DNA from: Labrys miyagiensis
GTDB lineage: Bacteria; Pseudomonadota; Alphaproteobacteria; Rhizobiales; Labraceae
Assembly (NCBI RefSeq): GCF_030160835.1
Contig: NZ_BSPC01000059.1
Span: 37,841 to 101,840 of the forward strand
Reading direction: 5' to 3'
DNA length: 64,000 nt
Shown: piece by piece, positions 40,101 through 48,966 of the stretch
Position numbering within the stretch: position 1 is the first letter of the stretch
Layout: the number at the start of each line of letters is the position of its first letter
The notes under the pieces: model-generated
Told to the model about the DNA's origin: nothing
The model's database searches: none
What the model saw: only the letters and a program-made list of their open reading frames with translations
Position numbers and translations under genes: made by a program

Positions 40101-40733
40101 AGCGCCGTTTCCGAAGAGGCTGCTTCCCTTGAGGCTGCCGAAGCACCGGCTGTGGAGACGGCGCCCGAGGAGCTTCCGGAAATCGATGTCTGGCGTCCGG
40201 CACGCTTCGAGCGCCATCACCAGCGCCCGCATCATCACGGCCGGCCTCAGCATGGCAACCGCCAGGCTGGCGGCGAGCGCCAACCGGGTGGCGAACGCCA
40301 GGGCGACAACGGCGCCGGCGGTGGTTTCCGCCGCGGGCGTCCCGCACCAGCCGACGGGGCCGCACCGCCTGCTGCCGAAGGCGGCGAAGCCCGGCAGGCC
40401 GAGCGTCGCTTCGACCGGCCACGGCGCGAGGATCGCGGCAATGGCAAGCCGAGCGGCGACCGCAAGCCCTTCGAGGCGCGCGGTCCCCGGCCCGAGGGCA
40501 AGCCCGGCGACGGCCAGCGCCGTCACGGTGGCGGCGAGGGGCGGCCCGATCGTGACCGTGGACCCCGTCCCGACCGCCAGGACCGCGGCGGCGATCGTGG
40601 CCCGCGCAACTGGTCGAGCGATGCCAAGCCGCAGGGCCGCGAATCCAACCGCGCGCCGGATCCGAACTCGCCCTTCGCCAAGCTCCTCGCGCTGAAGGAG
40701 CAGATGCAGGGCGGCAAGCCGGACAAAAAGTAA
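37176..40733 (+). CDS. SUV3-like DEAD/H-box RNA helicase with acidic and RGG-like tail
   Basis: About 1185 residues. Helicase core: motif I GPTNTGKT (39-46), motif II as LDEIQIA (SUV3-type DEIQ), SAT-equivalent LLLGSLTMKP, then VATDAIGMGLNLDVD and QIAGRAGRHVRDG (motif VI). The SUV3 C-terminal domain follows to about residue 850. The tail is an Ala/Glu-rich acidic stretch (about 850-1005), then a basic Gly/Arg/His/Pro-rich region. Probably an RNA-unwinding enzyme linked to decay or ribosome work. No strong SD supports ATG 37176; ATG 37233 (MLPPILPPSVRARG) is an alternative. Starts a pair with the S4 protein. Confidence 0.88.
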   Translation: MDVSASATETDARKTAETLMLPPILPPSVRARGVTAVLGPTNTGKTYLAIERLLGHGAGIIGLPLRLLAREVYNRLVERVGAEFVALVTGEEKIKPDRARYWVATAEAMPRDLEVPFVALDEIQIAADLERGHVFTDRLLNRRGTHETLLLGSLTMKPIVERLIPGVNVVTRPRLSNLLFAGDRKLTRLPRRTAIVAFSADEVYAIAELIRRQRGGAAVVLGALSPRTRNAQVAMYQNGDVDFLVATDAIGMGLNLDVDHVAFAGDRKFDGYQFRRLTPSEFGQIAGRAGRHVRDGTFGTTGRCDPLEPELVEAIEGHSFDSVKVLQWRNPALNFSSMQALQASLSAVPEEQGLTRAPDSDDIRAFSILSRDEEIRRYAHGPQAVARLWEVAGLPDYRKISPHSHADIITNLYGFLMREGKVPDDWFARQVAMSDRTDGDIDTLSTRIAHIRTWTFAANRLDWLKDPAHWQGVTRSVEDKLSDALHERLAQRFVDRRTSVLMRRLRENAMLETEITKTGDVIVEGQHVGTLQGFQFAPDPSAGDGESGRALRAAAAKALAGEIESRSQKFSQAPDTEFALATDGTVRWIGEPVAKLLGGEKPLSPRIRLLADEQLTGPARDAVQTRLDIWIGNHITRLLGPLLALDKAEDLQGLAKGIAFQLVEALGVLDRAKVAEDLKQLDQNQRASLRKHGVRFGAYHIYLPALMKPAPRALAAQLWALTHGGLDQKGLDEIPHLAASGRTSMPADKSIDKNLYRLVGYRVCGERAVRVDILERLADLIRPAIAYRPGTTVGQPPSGTADGDGFVATVQMTSLVGCSGEDFASILRGLGYRSEKRKGPAITQEIRLPAPTEPAAPAVTEEAVSAPVTDEATAPAQETVQETAQEAVEETVEETIQETAEEAAFAAEPVLTEAAPEADTAEAEPVEAAAPAPAEIDAMEVVASPPHEESFQEASEQTADETAAESPADEAPAGESAVSEEAASLEAAEAPAVETAPEELPEIDVWRPARFERHHQRPHHHGRPQHGNRQAGGERQPGGERQGDNGAGGGFRRGRPAPADGAAPPAAEGGEARQAERRFDRPRREDRGNGKPSGDRKPFEARGPRPEGKPGDGQRRHGGGEGRPDRDRGPRPDRQDRGGDRGPRNWSSDAKPQGRESNRAPDPNSPFAKLLALKEQMQGGKPDKK

Positions 40734-40736
40734 ACG

Positions 40737-41054
40737 ATGAGCGATGTCGGAAGCCAGGATCGTCTCAGGATCGACAAATGGCTCTGGCATGCGCGCGTGG
40801 TGAAGACCCGCTCGCTCGCAGCAAGACTGGTCGCGGACGGCCATGTCCGCGTCAATGGCACCAGGGCGGAGGCGCCGGCCAAGGCGGTGAAGGCCGGCGA
40901 CGTGCTCACCATCGCGCTGGAGCGCACGGTACGGGTCTACCGCGTGAAGGCGCTCGGCGAACGCCGGGGCCCGGCGCCCGAGGCGCAGGAGCTGTATGAG
41001 GATCTCTCGCCCGAGCCGCCGCCCTCGGAGCGCGGACATCCTGTCCGCTCTTGA
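40737..41054 (+). CDS. S4-domain RNA-binding protein (HSP15-like)
   Basis: 105 residues. S4 domain: RLRIDKWLWHARVVKTRSLA, RLVADGHVRVNGTRAEAPAK, VKAGDVLTIALERTVRVYRV. HSP15 homologues bind stalled 50S subunits carrying nascent chains. It begins 3 bp after the helicase stop, so co-translation is likely. The last codons, encoding SERGHPVRS, are the left arm of a BIME-like repeat (from 41027), so the natural C-terminus has been replaced or extended by the repeat, which also supplies the TGA. Confidence 0.9.
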   Translation: MSDVGSQDRLRIDKWLWHARVVKTRSLAARLVADGHVRVNGTRAEAPAKAVKAGDVLTIALERTVRVYRVKALGERRGPAPEAQELYEDLSPEPPPSERGHPVRS

Positions 41055-41165
41055 AGCGGTACGATCTCGGGATAGGGCACTGCTGTTCCGTTGGTGGGAC
41101 CGTCAATAGGCATCGCCTTCTCGACCCATGCGCCGTTTCAAGAGCGGACAGGATGTCCGCGCTCC
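41027..41165. repeat. BIME-like inverted repeat overlapping the S4 gene's 3' end
   Basis: Arms 41027-41055 and 41137-41165 are exact 29-bp reverse complements of the GGAGCGCGGACA family, 81 bp apart. The left arm lies inside coding sequence up to the TGA at 41052-41054. Confidence 0.92.
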
Positions 41166-41250
41166 CAGGAAGGCTATCCAAGCGCTCGATAATCCCTATA
41201 TTCGTGATAGACGTGGTTGACTGCTTTCTGGAGCGGAGCACCCTGGGCGC

Positions 41251-41697
41251 ATGCTGACGAACAAGGGCAAATATGGTCTCAAGGCGCTGGCCCATCTTGC
41301 GGGCCTGCCCGCGGGCGAGACGGCACAGAGCCAGGAGATCGCCGAGGCCAATCGCATTCCCAAGAAATTCCTCGATGCCATCCTGGGCGAGTTGCGCGTC
41401 GCCGGCATCATTCGCTCCAAGAAGGGCAAGGGCGGCGGCTATATGCTGGCGCGCGATGCCAGTGCGATCAGCGTGGGCAATGCCATCCGCGTGCTCGACG
41501 GACCACTGGCGCCGATCGCCTGCGCCAGTCACACCGCCTATCAGCCTTGCCTCGATTGCCCGGATGTTCCAGGCTGCACGGTGCGTCTCCTGATGCGGCG
41601 TGTGCGCGACCTTTCCTCCGACCTGCTCGACAACATGTCGGTGGAGGAGATGCGCCAGGCCGGCACCAGGGAACCCGAGCTGAGCTATTCGATCTGA
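41251..41697 (+). CDS. Rrf2 family transcriptional regulator
   Basis: 148 residues. Winged HTH: MLTNKGKYGLKALAHLAGLP, SQEIAEANRIPKKFLDAILG, ELRVAGIIRSKKGKGGGYML. Three clustered cysteines (PIACAS, PCLDCPDVPGC) sit where IscR/NsrR/RirA-type members hold an Fe-S cluster, so redox, NO or iron sensing is plausible. Followed 91 bp later by an aldo/keto reductase that it may control. Confidence 0.9.
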   Translation: MLTNKGKYGLKALAHLAGLPAGETAQSQEIAEANRIPKKFLDAILGELRVAGIIRSKKGKGGGYMLARDASAISVGNAIRVLDGPLAPIACASHTAYQPCLDCPDVPGCTVRLLMRRVRDLSSDLLDNMSVEEMRQAGTREPELSYSI

Positions 41698-41788
41698 TCC
41701 TTTCCACAGGCCGCCGACGGTATCCGGCAGCTTTGCCGGGGCCCGTGTGAAGGGCTTGTTTCCCGATATGCGATGACGGAGAATACCC

Positions 41789-42742
41789 ATGGAAAAACGC
41801 GCGATTGGACGTTCCGATCTGATGGTTGCTCCCCTCGGCCTTGGCGGCAACGTCTTCGGCTGGAGCGCCGATGAGAAAGCGTCCTTTGCCGTGCTGGACG
41901 CCTTCGTCGCCGCCGGCTTCAATCTGATCGATACGGCGGACGTCTATTCGTCCTGGGTGCCCGGCAACCAGGGTGGCGAGTCCGAGGCCATCATCGGCAA
42001 ATGGATGAAGGCGCGCGGCAACCGCGCTGATGTCGTAGTGACCACCAAGGTCGGCTCGGAAATGGGGCCTGGCAAGAAGGGCCTGTCGCACGCTTATATC
42101 AAGAGCGCGGTTGAAGCCTCGCTCAGGCGCCTGCAGACCGACTATATCGATCTCTATCTCTCCCATTGGGAGGATCCGGAAACGCCGATGGAGGAAACGC
42201 TCGGTGCCTATGCGGAACTCGTGTCCGCCGGCAAGATACGGGTGATCGGCAATTCCAACCACAGCGCCAACACGATGTTCAAGGCGCTGGCCATCAGCAC
42301 CAAGGAGCTCTGGCCGCGCTTCGAAAACCTGCAGACCCAATACAATCTCTATGACCGCGCCGGCTACGAAGCCGAGCTCGAACCCTTCTGCCTGAAGAAC
42401 GAGATCGGCGTGACCAGTTACTTCTCGCTGGCCAAGGGCTTCCTGTCCGGCAAATACCGCACGCCCTCCGACTTCGCCAAGAGCGCGGCGCGTGGCGGCG
42501 GCATGGGCGAATATCTCAACGAGCGTGGCCTGCGCATCCTCGAGGCGCTCGACGCGGTCGCCCACGCCAAGAATGCCACGCCCGCCCAGGTCGCCATCGC
42601 CTGGCTGATCGCCCGGCCCGGCCTGGTGGCTCCCATCGCCAGCGCGACCGGCATCGAGCAGTTGCAGGATCTGCTCAAGGCGACCGAGCTTTCCCTGGGC
42701 TCGACCGAGATCGAGCATCTCACCAAGGTCAGCGCGCCATAG
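41789..42742 (+). CDS. Aldo/keto reductase
   Basis: 317 residues, NADPH-dependent (alpha/beta)8 barrel. Catalytic tetrad: Asp in IDTADVYSSW, Tyr in the same loop, Lys in VVTTKVGSE and His in YLSHWEDPETP. NADPH-site segments GNSNHSA and PAQVAIAWLIARP are conserved. Closest in style to the AKR11/12 (YdhF/YghZ-like) group. SD GGAGAAT precedes ATG. Its TAG stop (42740-42742) is the head of a palindromic repeat. Confidence 0.9.
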   Translation: MEKRAIGRSDLMVAPLGLGGNVFGWSADEKASFAVLDAFVAAGFNLIDTADVYSSWVPGNQGGESEAIIGKWMKARGNRADVVVTTKVGSEMGPGKKGLSHAYIKSAVEASLRRLQTDYIDLYLSHWEDPETPMEETLGAYAELVSAGKIRVIGNSNHSANTMFKALAISTKELWPRFENLQTQYNLYDRAGYEAELEPFCLKNEIGVTSYFSLAKGFLSGKYRTPSDFAKSAARGGGMGEYLNERGLRILEALDAVAHAKNATPAQVAIAWLIARPGLVAPIASATGIEQLQDLLKATELSLGSTEIEHLTKVSAP

Positions 42743-42842
42743 AGCAAAACGCGTTTAAGCGTAAACGCTGCTTTGTTGTCACTCTTTGTTTCGACGCGTC
42801 TTTGCGCTTCATAGCGGCTCGATCCAATAGTAAAACGCCTTA
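42740..42842 (+). repeat. TAGAGC-headed palindromic repeat (copy 3)
   Basis: Starts with the aldo/keto reductase stop codon: TAGAGCAAAACGCGTTTAAG, partner GCGTAAACGCTGCTTTG. Tail CTCTTTGTTTCGACGCGTCT, then TTTGCGCTTC...AGTAAAACGCC. Confidence 0.88.
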
Positions 42843-42930
42843 ATAATGGGTGGCCTTGTCGAATAGGGTTAGAGACGCGCGTCATTGTCGTGCCGGCGCG
42901 AGGTGCGCCGGTCGATCGAGGAGAGATGCG

Positions 42931-43287
42931 ATGCAATTCGCGATTCTGATCTATTCCAGTGAAGAGGCCATGCAGAACGCTCAGCCGGCTGCAAGGAATG
43001 AGATGCTTGCCGCCTATGGCGCCTATACGCAGGCGATCAAGGCTTCCGGTATTCTGCTGGGGTCCAACCGCCTGCGGCCGACCGCTTCGGCCACCACCGT
43101 GCGGATCAGCGACGGCAAGACCCAGGTCCTGAATGGCCCTTTCGCTGAGACCAAAGAGCAATTAGCCGGCTATTATCTCATCGACGTCGCTGATCTCGAT
43201 ACCGCCCTGAGCTGGGCCTCTCGCTGCCCGGGCGCCGGCGCCGGCTCGGTCGAGGTGCGCCCTATCTGGCCCATGGACGAGTACTGA
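42931..43287 (+). CDS. YCII-related (DGPF-domain) protein, partner of the ECF42 sigma factor
   Basis: 118 residues: MQFAILIYSSEEAM, LAAYGAYTQAIKASGILLGS, LRPTASATTVRI, then NGPFAETKEQLAGYYLIDV, which matches the DGPF(x)AETKE signature with Asn for Asp. SD GAGGAGAGA precedes ATG 42931. It ends 16 bp before the sigma factor. Such proteins accompany ECF42 sigma factors in many bacteria and are probably among their targets. Biochemical role unknown. Confidence 0.9.
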   Translation: MQFAILIYSSEEAMQNAQPAARNEMLAAYGAYTQAIKASGILLGSNRLRPTASATTVRISDGKTQVLNGPFAETKEQLAGYYLIDVADLDTALSWASRCPGAGAGSVEVRPIWPMDEY

Positions 43288-43303
43288 GCGGCCCGACAGG
43301 TCC

Positions 43304-44536
43304 GTGTCACCCTCCGCCTCAAGCCTTGCCGAAAGCGTCGCCCGGCGCAGTTATGGCAAGCTGGTCGCCTTCCTGGCGGCGCGTTCCGGCGACGTGGCCG
43401 GGGCGGAGGATGCGCTCGCCGATGCCTTCGCCGCGGCGCTGGAGCACTGGCCTGCGAGCGGCATCCCCGACAATCCCGAAGCCTGGCTGCTGACGTCGGC
43501 CCGCCGACGCCAGATCGACAATGCCCGCAAGGCCAAGATTCGCCTGGAGAAGGCGGACGACGTCACCAGGCAGATCGAGGAACTCGCCGTGATCAAGGCC
43601 GAGGATCATGTGATTCCCGACGAGCGCCTGCGCCTGATGTTCGCCTGCGCCCATCCGGCGCTCGACGCCACGGTGCGCGCGCCATTGATCTTGCAGACAG
43701 TGCTCGGCTTCGATGCCGCCGCCATCGCCAGCGCCTTCCTGATTTCGCCGGCCGCCATGAGCCAGCGGCTGGTCAGGGCCAAGACCAAGATCAGGCAGGC
43801 CGGCATTCCCTTCCGCGTGCCCGAGCGCGAGGAATTGCCGGAGCGCCTCGATACCGTGCTGGAGGCCGTCTATGCCGTCTTCGCCGAAGGCTGGGCCGAT
43901 CCGGAAGGCTCGCAGCCGCGTCGGCGCAACCTTGCTGCTGAAGGCATCTGGCTCGGCCGCCTGATCGCCTCGCTGATGCCGGACGAGCCCGAAGTGCTCG
44001 GCCTGCTTGCTCTGATGCTGCATGCCGAGGCGCGCCGCGCCGCCCGCCGCAGTCCGGAAGGCGATTTCGTGCCCCTTGCCCAGCAGGATACCCTGCTTTG
44101 GGACGAGGAGATGATCGAAGAAGCCGAGGCCCTGCTTGCCCGCGCGGCAAAGAGGGGACAGATCGGCCGCTATCAGCTGGAGGCGGCGCTACAATCGGCC
44201 CACGCGATTCGGCGCAGGGGCCTCGCGGTCGATTGGGCGGCGATCGTGCAGCTCTACGACGCACTCGTCCTGCTGACCCAATCTCCGGTCGCCGCCATCA
44301 ATCGCGCCGTGGCGCTGGCCCATATCGCGGGCTCGGAGGCCGCACTGGCGGCGTTCGACGCCTTGCTGGAGGATGCACGCCTTGCCGAGTACCAGCCCTA
44401 TTGGGCCGCGCGGGCGGACCTGCTGGCGCGAGCGAAACGGCTGAACGAGGCACGGGACGCCTATAGGCGTGCGATCGGGCTTGAAAGCGATCCCGTCATC
44501 CGTCGCCACCTGCAGGGGAAGATGGGCCAGGTATAG
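43304..44536 (+). CDS. ECF42-type RNA polymerase sigma factor with C-terminal helical extension
   Basis: 410 residues from GTG 43304. Sigma2-like region: ARRSYGKLVAFLAARSGDVA, GAEDALADAFAAALEHWP, NPEAWLLTSARRRQIDNARK. Sigma4-like: LRLMFACAHPALD, FLISPAAMSQRLVRAKTKIR. The C-terminal about 220 residues form a TPR-like extension (EAVYAVFAEGWADPEG; PVAAINRAVALAHIAGSEAA; ARDAYRRAIGL). ECF42 factors lack an anti-sigma factor, and the extension is needed for activity. It forms an operon with the YCII/DGPF gene just upstream. Confidence 0.92.
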   Translation: MSPSASSLAESVARRSYGKLVAFLAARSGDVAGAEDALADAFAAALEHWPASGIPDNPEAWLLTSARRRQIDNARKAKIRLEKADDVTRQIEELAVIKAEDHVIPDERLRLMFACAHPALDATVRAPLILQTVLGFDAAAIASAFLISPAAMSQRLVRAKTKIRQAGIPFRVPEREELPERLDTVLEAVYAVFAEGWADPEGSQPRRRNLAAEGIWLGRLIASLMPDEPEVLGLLALMLHAEARRAARRSPEGDFVPLAQQDTLLWDEEMIEEAEALLARAAKRGQIGRYQLEAALQSAHAIRRRGLAVDWAAIVQLYDALVLLTQSPVAAINRAVALAHIAGSEAALAAFDALLEDARLAEYQPYWAARADLLARAKRLNEARDAYRRAIGLESDPVIRRHLQGKMGQV

Positions 44537-44548
44537 TAGCAAGTGCTG

Positions 44549-44599
44549 GGAGCGCGGACATCGCGACATGCAAGCATGTCGCTGTGATGTCCGCGCTCC
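44549..44599. repeat. Composite hairpin between the ECF gene and phoB
   Basis: GGAGCGCGGACATC (44549-44562) pairs with GATGTCCGCGCTCC (44586-44599). The inner GCGACATG-CAAG-CATGTCGC (44563-44582) is a second perfect stem. It lies in the convergent gap and probably acts as a terminator for both genes. Confidence 0.88.
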
Positions 44600-44606
44600 A
44601 GGGACT

Positions 44607-45308
44607 TCAGCCCTGCTTCGAGAAGGTCTCGTCGAAGGAATAGCCGGCGCCGCGTACCGTGCGGATCGGATCGATCTCGCGGGTGCGATTCATGGCCTTG
44701 CGCAGGCGGCCGACATGCACGTCGACGGTGCGCTCGTCGATATAGACGTCGCGGCCCCAGACGCTGTCGAGCAACTGCTCGCGGGCGAAGACACGGCCTG
44801 GTGCCTGCATCAGGAATTCCAGGAGGCGGAATTCCGTCGGCCCCAGGCGAATCTCGCGATTGCCGCGATGGACGCGCTTGGTCTCGCGGTCGAGCGAGAT
44901 GTCGCCCGCCTTGAGCAGGGAGGCGACATGATCGGGCTTGGCGCGGCGCAGGAGGGCCCGCACGCGGGCCGAAAGTTCCGGCACGGAGAAGGGCTTGACC
45001 ACATAGTCGTCAGCGCCGGTGGCAAGGCCGCGCACGCGCTCGGTTTCCTCGCCGCGGGCGGTGAGCATGATCACCGGCAGGCGCTCGGTCTCCGGACGCA
45101 TGCGGATGCGGCGGCACAATTCGATGCCCGACAGGCCGGGCAGCATCCAGTCCAGCAGCACGAGATCGGGGACGCTTTCGCGCAAGCGGATCTCGGCATC
45201 ATCGCCCCGTGCCACGCTGTCCACCTCATAGCCTTCGGCCTCGAGATTGTAGCGCAGCAAGAGCGTGAGGGCTTCTTCGTCCTCGACAATCAGAACTTTG
45301 GGAGGCAT
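44607..45308 (-). CDS. phoB: Phosphate regulon response regulator PhoB
   Basis: 233 residues. Receiver: VEDEEAL acidic pocket, phospho-Asp53 in LVLLDWMLPGLSG, Thr in VIMLTARGEE, Lys in YVVKPFS. The OmpR-type winged helix has DERTVDVHVGRLRKAMNR. On phosphate limitation PhoR phosphorylates it and it binds Pho boxes such as those at 50116 and 51638. Last gene of the phoR-pstSCAB-phoU-phoB cluster, 14 bp after phoU. Confidence 0.95.
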   Translation of the reverse strand: MPPKVLIVEDEEALTLLLRYNLEAEGYEVDSVARGDDAEIRLRESVPDLVLLDWMLPGLSGIELCRRIRMRPETERLPVIMLTARGEETERVRGLATGADDYVVKPFSVPELSARVRALLRRAKPDHVASLLKAGDISLDRETKRVHRGNREIRLGPTEFRLLEFLMQAPGRVFAREQLLDSVWGRDVYIDERTVDVHVGRLRKAMNRTREIDPIRTVRGAGYSFDETFSKQG

Positions 45309-45322
45309 AGCCGGTCCCCTTG

Positions 45323-46042
45323 TTACTTAGCCGGCACAGGAAGGTCGACGAGAGACGTGCTGGTGTCCGCCTTCGGGCGTTCGCCGGCGGGGGAGTCGCC
45401 GGTCACCAGGTAATGCACGGTCTCGGCGATGTTGGTGGCGTGGTCGCCAATCCGCTCGATGTTCTTGGCGCAGAACAAGAGATGGGTGCAGAAGCCGATA
45501 TTGCGCGGATCTTCCATCATATAGGTCAGGAGTTCGCGGAAGAGCGAGGTGTACATGGCATCGATCTCGCCATCCGAACGCCAGACCGAGAGCGCTTCCT
45601 CGACATTGCGCTGGGCGAAGGCGTCCAGAACCTGCTTGAGCTGCTCGAGCACCAGGTCGGACATATGGTCGAAACCGCCGAAAAGCTGGTTCGGCTGCAT
45701 ATGCCCCTGGATCGCCACGACGCGCTTGGCGACGTTCTTGCCGAGATCGCCGATGCGCTCGAGGTCGTTGGCGACACGCAGGGCCGAGACGATCTCGCGC
45801 AGGTCCAGCGCCAGCGGCTGGCGCTTGGCGATGATCAGGATGGCGCGTTCCTCGACCTGGCGCTGCAGCTTGTCGATCGAGGCGTCGAGATCGATGACCG
45901 CCTTGGCGCGCTGGCTATCGCGCTTGAGCAGGGCTTCGACGCTGTCAGCCACGCTTTTTTCGGCAAGGCCACCCATTTCTGCGATCATGTTGCGCAACTC
46001 GCGCAATTCCTGATCGAAGGACGTAACGATGTGATCGGACAT
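45323..46042 (-). CDS. phoU: Phosphate transport accessory/signalling protein PhoU
   Basis: 239 residues, two three-helix bundles each with the E(x)xxDxxx(D/E) metal motif: VANDLERIGDLGKNVAKRV and NIERIGDHATNIAETV. It links Pst transport state to PhoR and keeps the Pho regulon off when phosphate is plentiful. ATG 46042 has GGAG upstream. Between pstB and phoB in the conserved order. Confidence 0.95.
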   Translation of the reverse strand: MSDHIVTSFDQELRELRNMIAEMGGLAEKSVADSVEALLKRDSQRAKAVIDLDASIDKLQRQVEERAILIIAKRQPLALDLREIVSALRVANDLERIGDLGKNVAKRVVAIQGHMQPNQLFGGFDHMSDLVLEQLKQVLDAFAQRNVEEALSVWRSDGEIDAMYTSLFRELLTYMMEDPRNIGFCTHLLFCAKNIERIGDHATNIAETVHYLVTGDSPAGERPKADTSTSLVDLPVPAK

Positions 46043-46103
46043 GCCGTTCTCCAAATTCCTTGTCGCCGCCGTCTATGTGCCGGCTTGAATGCCCGCCCGC
46101 GGA

Positions 46104-46924
<821 letters not shown>

Positions 46925-46928
<4 letters not shown>

Positions 46929-47746
46929 TTCCTGGGAGCAAGCGCGACGCGGGTGATGATGTTCAGAGCCAGCACGCCGAAGGTGATCAAGAGGGCGCCA
47001 GCCCAGGCGATCGAGACCTGGTTGGGATCGGGGCTCTGGGCGAAGAGGTTGATCGCCAGCGGCAGGCTGGGGAAGGCGCTGCCGAGATCCAGCGTCCAGT
47101 TCGAGTTGCCGAAGGCGGTGAAGAGCAGGGGCGCGGTCTCGCCGGCGGCGCGGGCCAGCGCCAGCAGGATGCCGGTGATGATGCCGGTGCGAGCCGAGCG
47201 CCAGGTGACCGCCATGATCACCTTCCACATCGGCGCGCCGAGGGCGAAGGCGGCTTCGCGCAGGCTGATCGGCACCAGGGTCAGCATGTCCTCGGTGGTG
47301 CGCACCACCACCGGCATGATGATGATGGCCAGCGCGATGATGCCGGCCCAGCCGGAGGAGCCGCCCATCGGCACCACGATCATCAGGTAGACGAACACGC
47401 CGAGCAGGATGGATGGCGCCGATAGGAGGATGTCGTTGATGAAGCGCACGGCCTCGGCGAACTTGCTGCCACGGCCGGCTTCGGCGAGGAAGGTGCCGGC
47501 CATGATGCCGAGCGGCGCGCCGATCAGGAGGGCGAGCGCCACCATGATCAGGCTGCCGACGATGGCGTTGAGCAGGCCGCCATCGGCCATGACCTTGGTG
47601 AAGATGCTGCTCGTCAGGGCTGGCAGGCCGAGCCCGAGCAGGGTGAGGAGGATCCAGGCCAGGGCCAGCAGCGAGATCACCGCAAAGCCCGTGGAAATGC
47701 CCTTCATAAGGTAGTCGATAGAGCGGCGGCGAGCGAGGCGATCCAT
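46925..47746 (-). CDS. pstA: Phosphate ABC transporter permease PstA
   Basis: 273 residues with six membrane segments and the permease EAA-like loop ([20 protein letters not shown]). [16 protein letters not shown] starts 11 bp after pstC. Forms the channel with PstC. Confidence 0.95.
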
Positions 47747-47757
47747 GATAAGTCCCC

Positions 47758-48759
47758 TTACTTGACGCCGGACTTGATGAGCATGCGGGAGATCGCAAGC
47801 ACGATGAACGAGATGACGAAGAGCACGAAGCCGAGTTCCATCAGCGACTGGTTGCGAAGGGAACCCGCCGGGGCGTCGGGGAATTCGTTGGCGATGGTGG
47901 AGGCGATGGTGGCGCCCGAGGAGAACAGCGAGGCCGAGATGCGGTTGGCGTTGCCGATCACATAGGTCACGGCCATGGTCTCGCCGAGCGCGCGGCCGAA
48001 GCCGAGCATGGTAGCGCCCACCAAGGCGGTGCGGCCATACGGCACCGAGACGTTGCGGAAGACCTCGAAGGTGGTGCAGCCGACGCCATAGGCCGATTCC
48101 TTCAGCATGGGTGGCACGGCTTCGAGGATCTCGACGAACATCGCGGTGATGAAGGGAATGACCATGAAGGCCAGGATCACCGCGGCGGTCAGCATGCCGA
48201 AGCCGCTGGTCGCGCCGGCGAAGAGATAGCTCACCACCGGGACATGACCGAACACCAGCTTCAGGAAGGGCTGGATGTAATTAGCCATCAGCGGGATGAT
48301 CGCGGCCACGCCCCACATGCCGAAGATGATCGAGGGCACGGCGGCCAGGAGCTGGATCGCCATGCCGACGGGCTTGCGGATCGACAGCGGCGCGATCTCG
48401 GTGAGGAAGAAGGCGATGCCGAAGGACATCGGCAGCGCGATCAGCAGCGACAGGAAGCCGGTGAACAGCGTGCCATAGATCATCACGCCCGCGCCGAACT
48501 TCTCGGTCACCGGGTTCCACACCGTCGACCAGTAGAAGCTCGGTCCGAAGTGGGAGAGGGCCGGCCAGCCGCCCCAGAACAGCAGGATGACGATGGAGAG
48601 CAGCAGCACCAGGATCAGGCCGGAGCAGATATAGAGCAAGGCCTTGAAGATCGGGTCGAAGGCAGCGCCGGGAACGCGCTTGGCCTGCGGAGAGGGGGAG
48701 CCCCGGGCGGCATCGGCGACCGATGCGGTGTCCCGTGACGAATCGACGATGGCGCTCAT
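47758..48759 (-). CDS. pstC: Phosphate ABC transporter permease PstC
   Basis: 333 residues. N-terminal cytoplasmic tail, then membrane segments ([20 protein letters not shown] first). The EAA-like loop is [36 protein letters not shown] is a PstC hallmark. SD GAGGAG before ATG 48759. Separated from pstS by a terminator-like hairpin. Confidence 0.95.
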   Translation of the reverse strand: MSAIVDSSRDTASVADAARGSPSPQAKRVPGAAFDPIFKALLYICSGLILVLLLSIVILLFWGGWPALSHFGPSFYWSTVWNPVTEKFGAGVMIYGTLFTGFLSLLIALPMSFGIAFFLTEIAPLSIRKPVGMAIQLLAAVPSIIFGMWGVAAIIPLMANYIQPFLKLVFGHVPVVSYLFAGATSGFGMLTAAVILAFMVIPFITAMFVEILEAVPPMLKESAYGVGCTTFEVFRNVSVPYGRTALVGATMLGFGRALGETMAVTYVIGNANRISASLFSSGATIASTIANEFPDAPAGSLRNQSLMELGFVLFVISFIVLAISRMLIKSGVK

Positions 48760-48786
48760 GATTACTCCTCGTCAGAGCAGTTTTGA

Positions 48787-48827
48787 TTTTTCCTGATGGC
48801 GGGAACGCTATCGCTTCTCAGGAAAAA
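48787..48827. promoter_or_regulatory. Stem-loop in the pstC leader
   Basis: TTTTTCCTGA (48787-48796) pairs exactly with TCAGGAAAAA (48818-48827) around a 21-base loop, 28 bp before the pstC start. It may stabilise or expose the pstCAB mRNA after cleavage or readthrough. Function inferred. Confidence 0.5.
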
Positions 48828-48917
48828 CCGAAACTGCCTAATATTGCAAAAGACAAACATATCTGTGCAAGGCAACAGTACAAAATTACCGCTACTGAAA
48901 ACATCCGATCCGGTAAC

Positions 48918-48953
48918 GAAAACTCCGGCGCGGCAAAAAGGGCCGCGCCGGAG
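48918..48953 (-). terminator. Terminator/attenuator between pstS and pstC
   Basis: CTCCGGCGCGG/CCGCGCCGGAG stem (48923-48933 with 48943-48953) just after the pstS stop, followed on the minus strand by TTTT. Partial termination here would give more PstS than channel subunits, the usual Pst stoichiometry. Confidence 0.8.
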
Positions 48954-48966
48954 TACTCGACACAAC

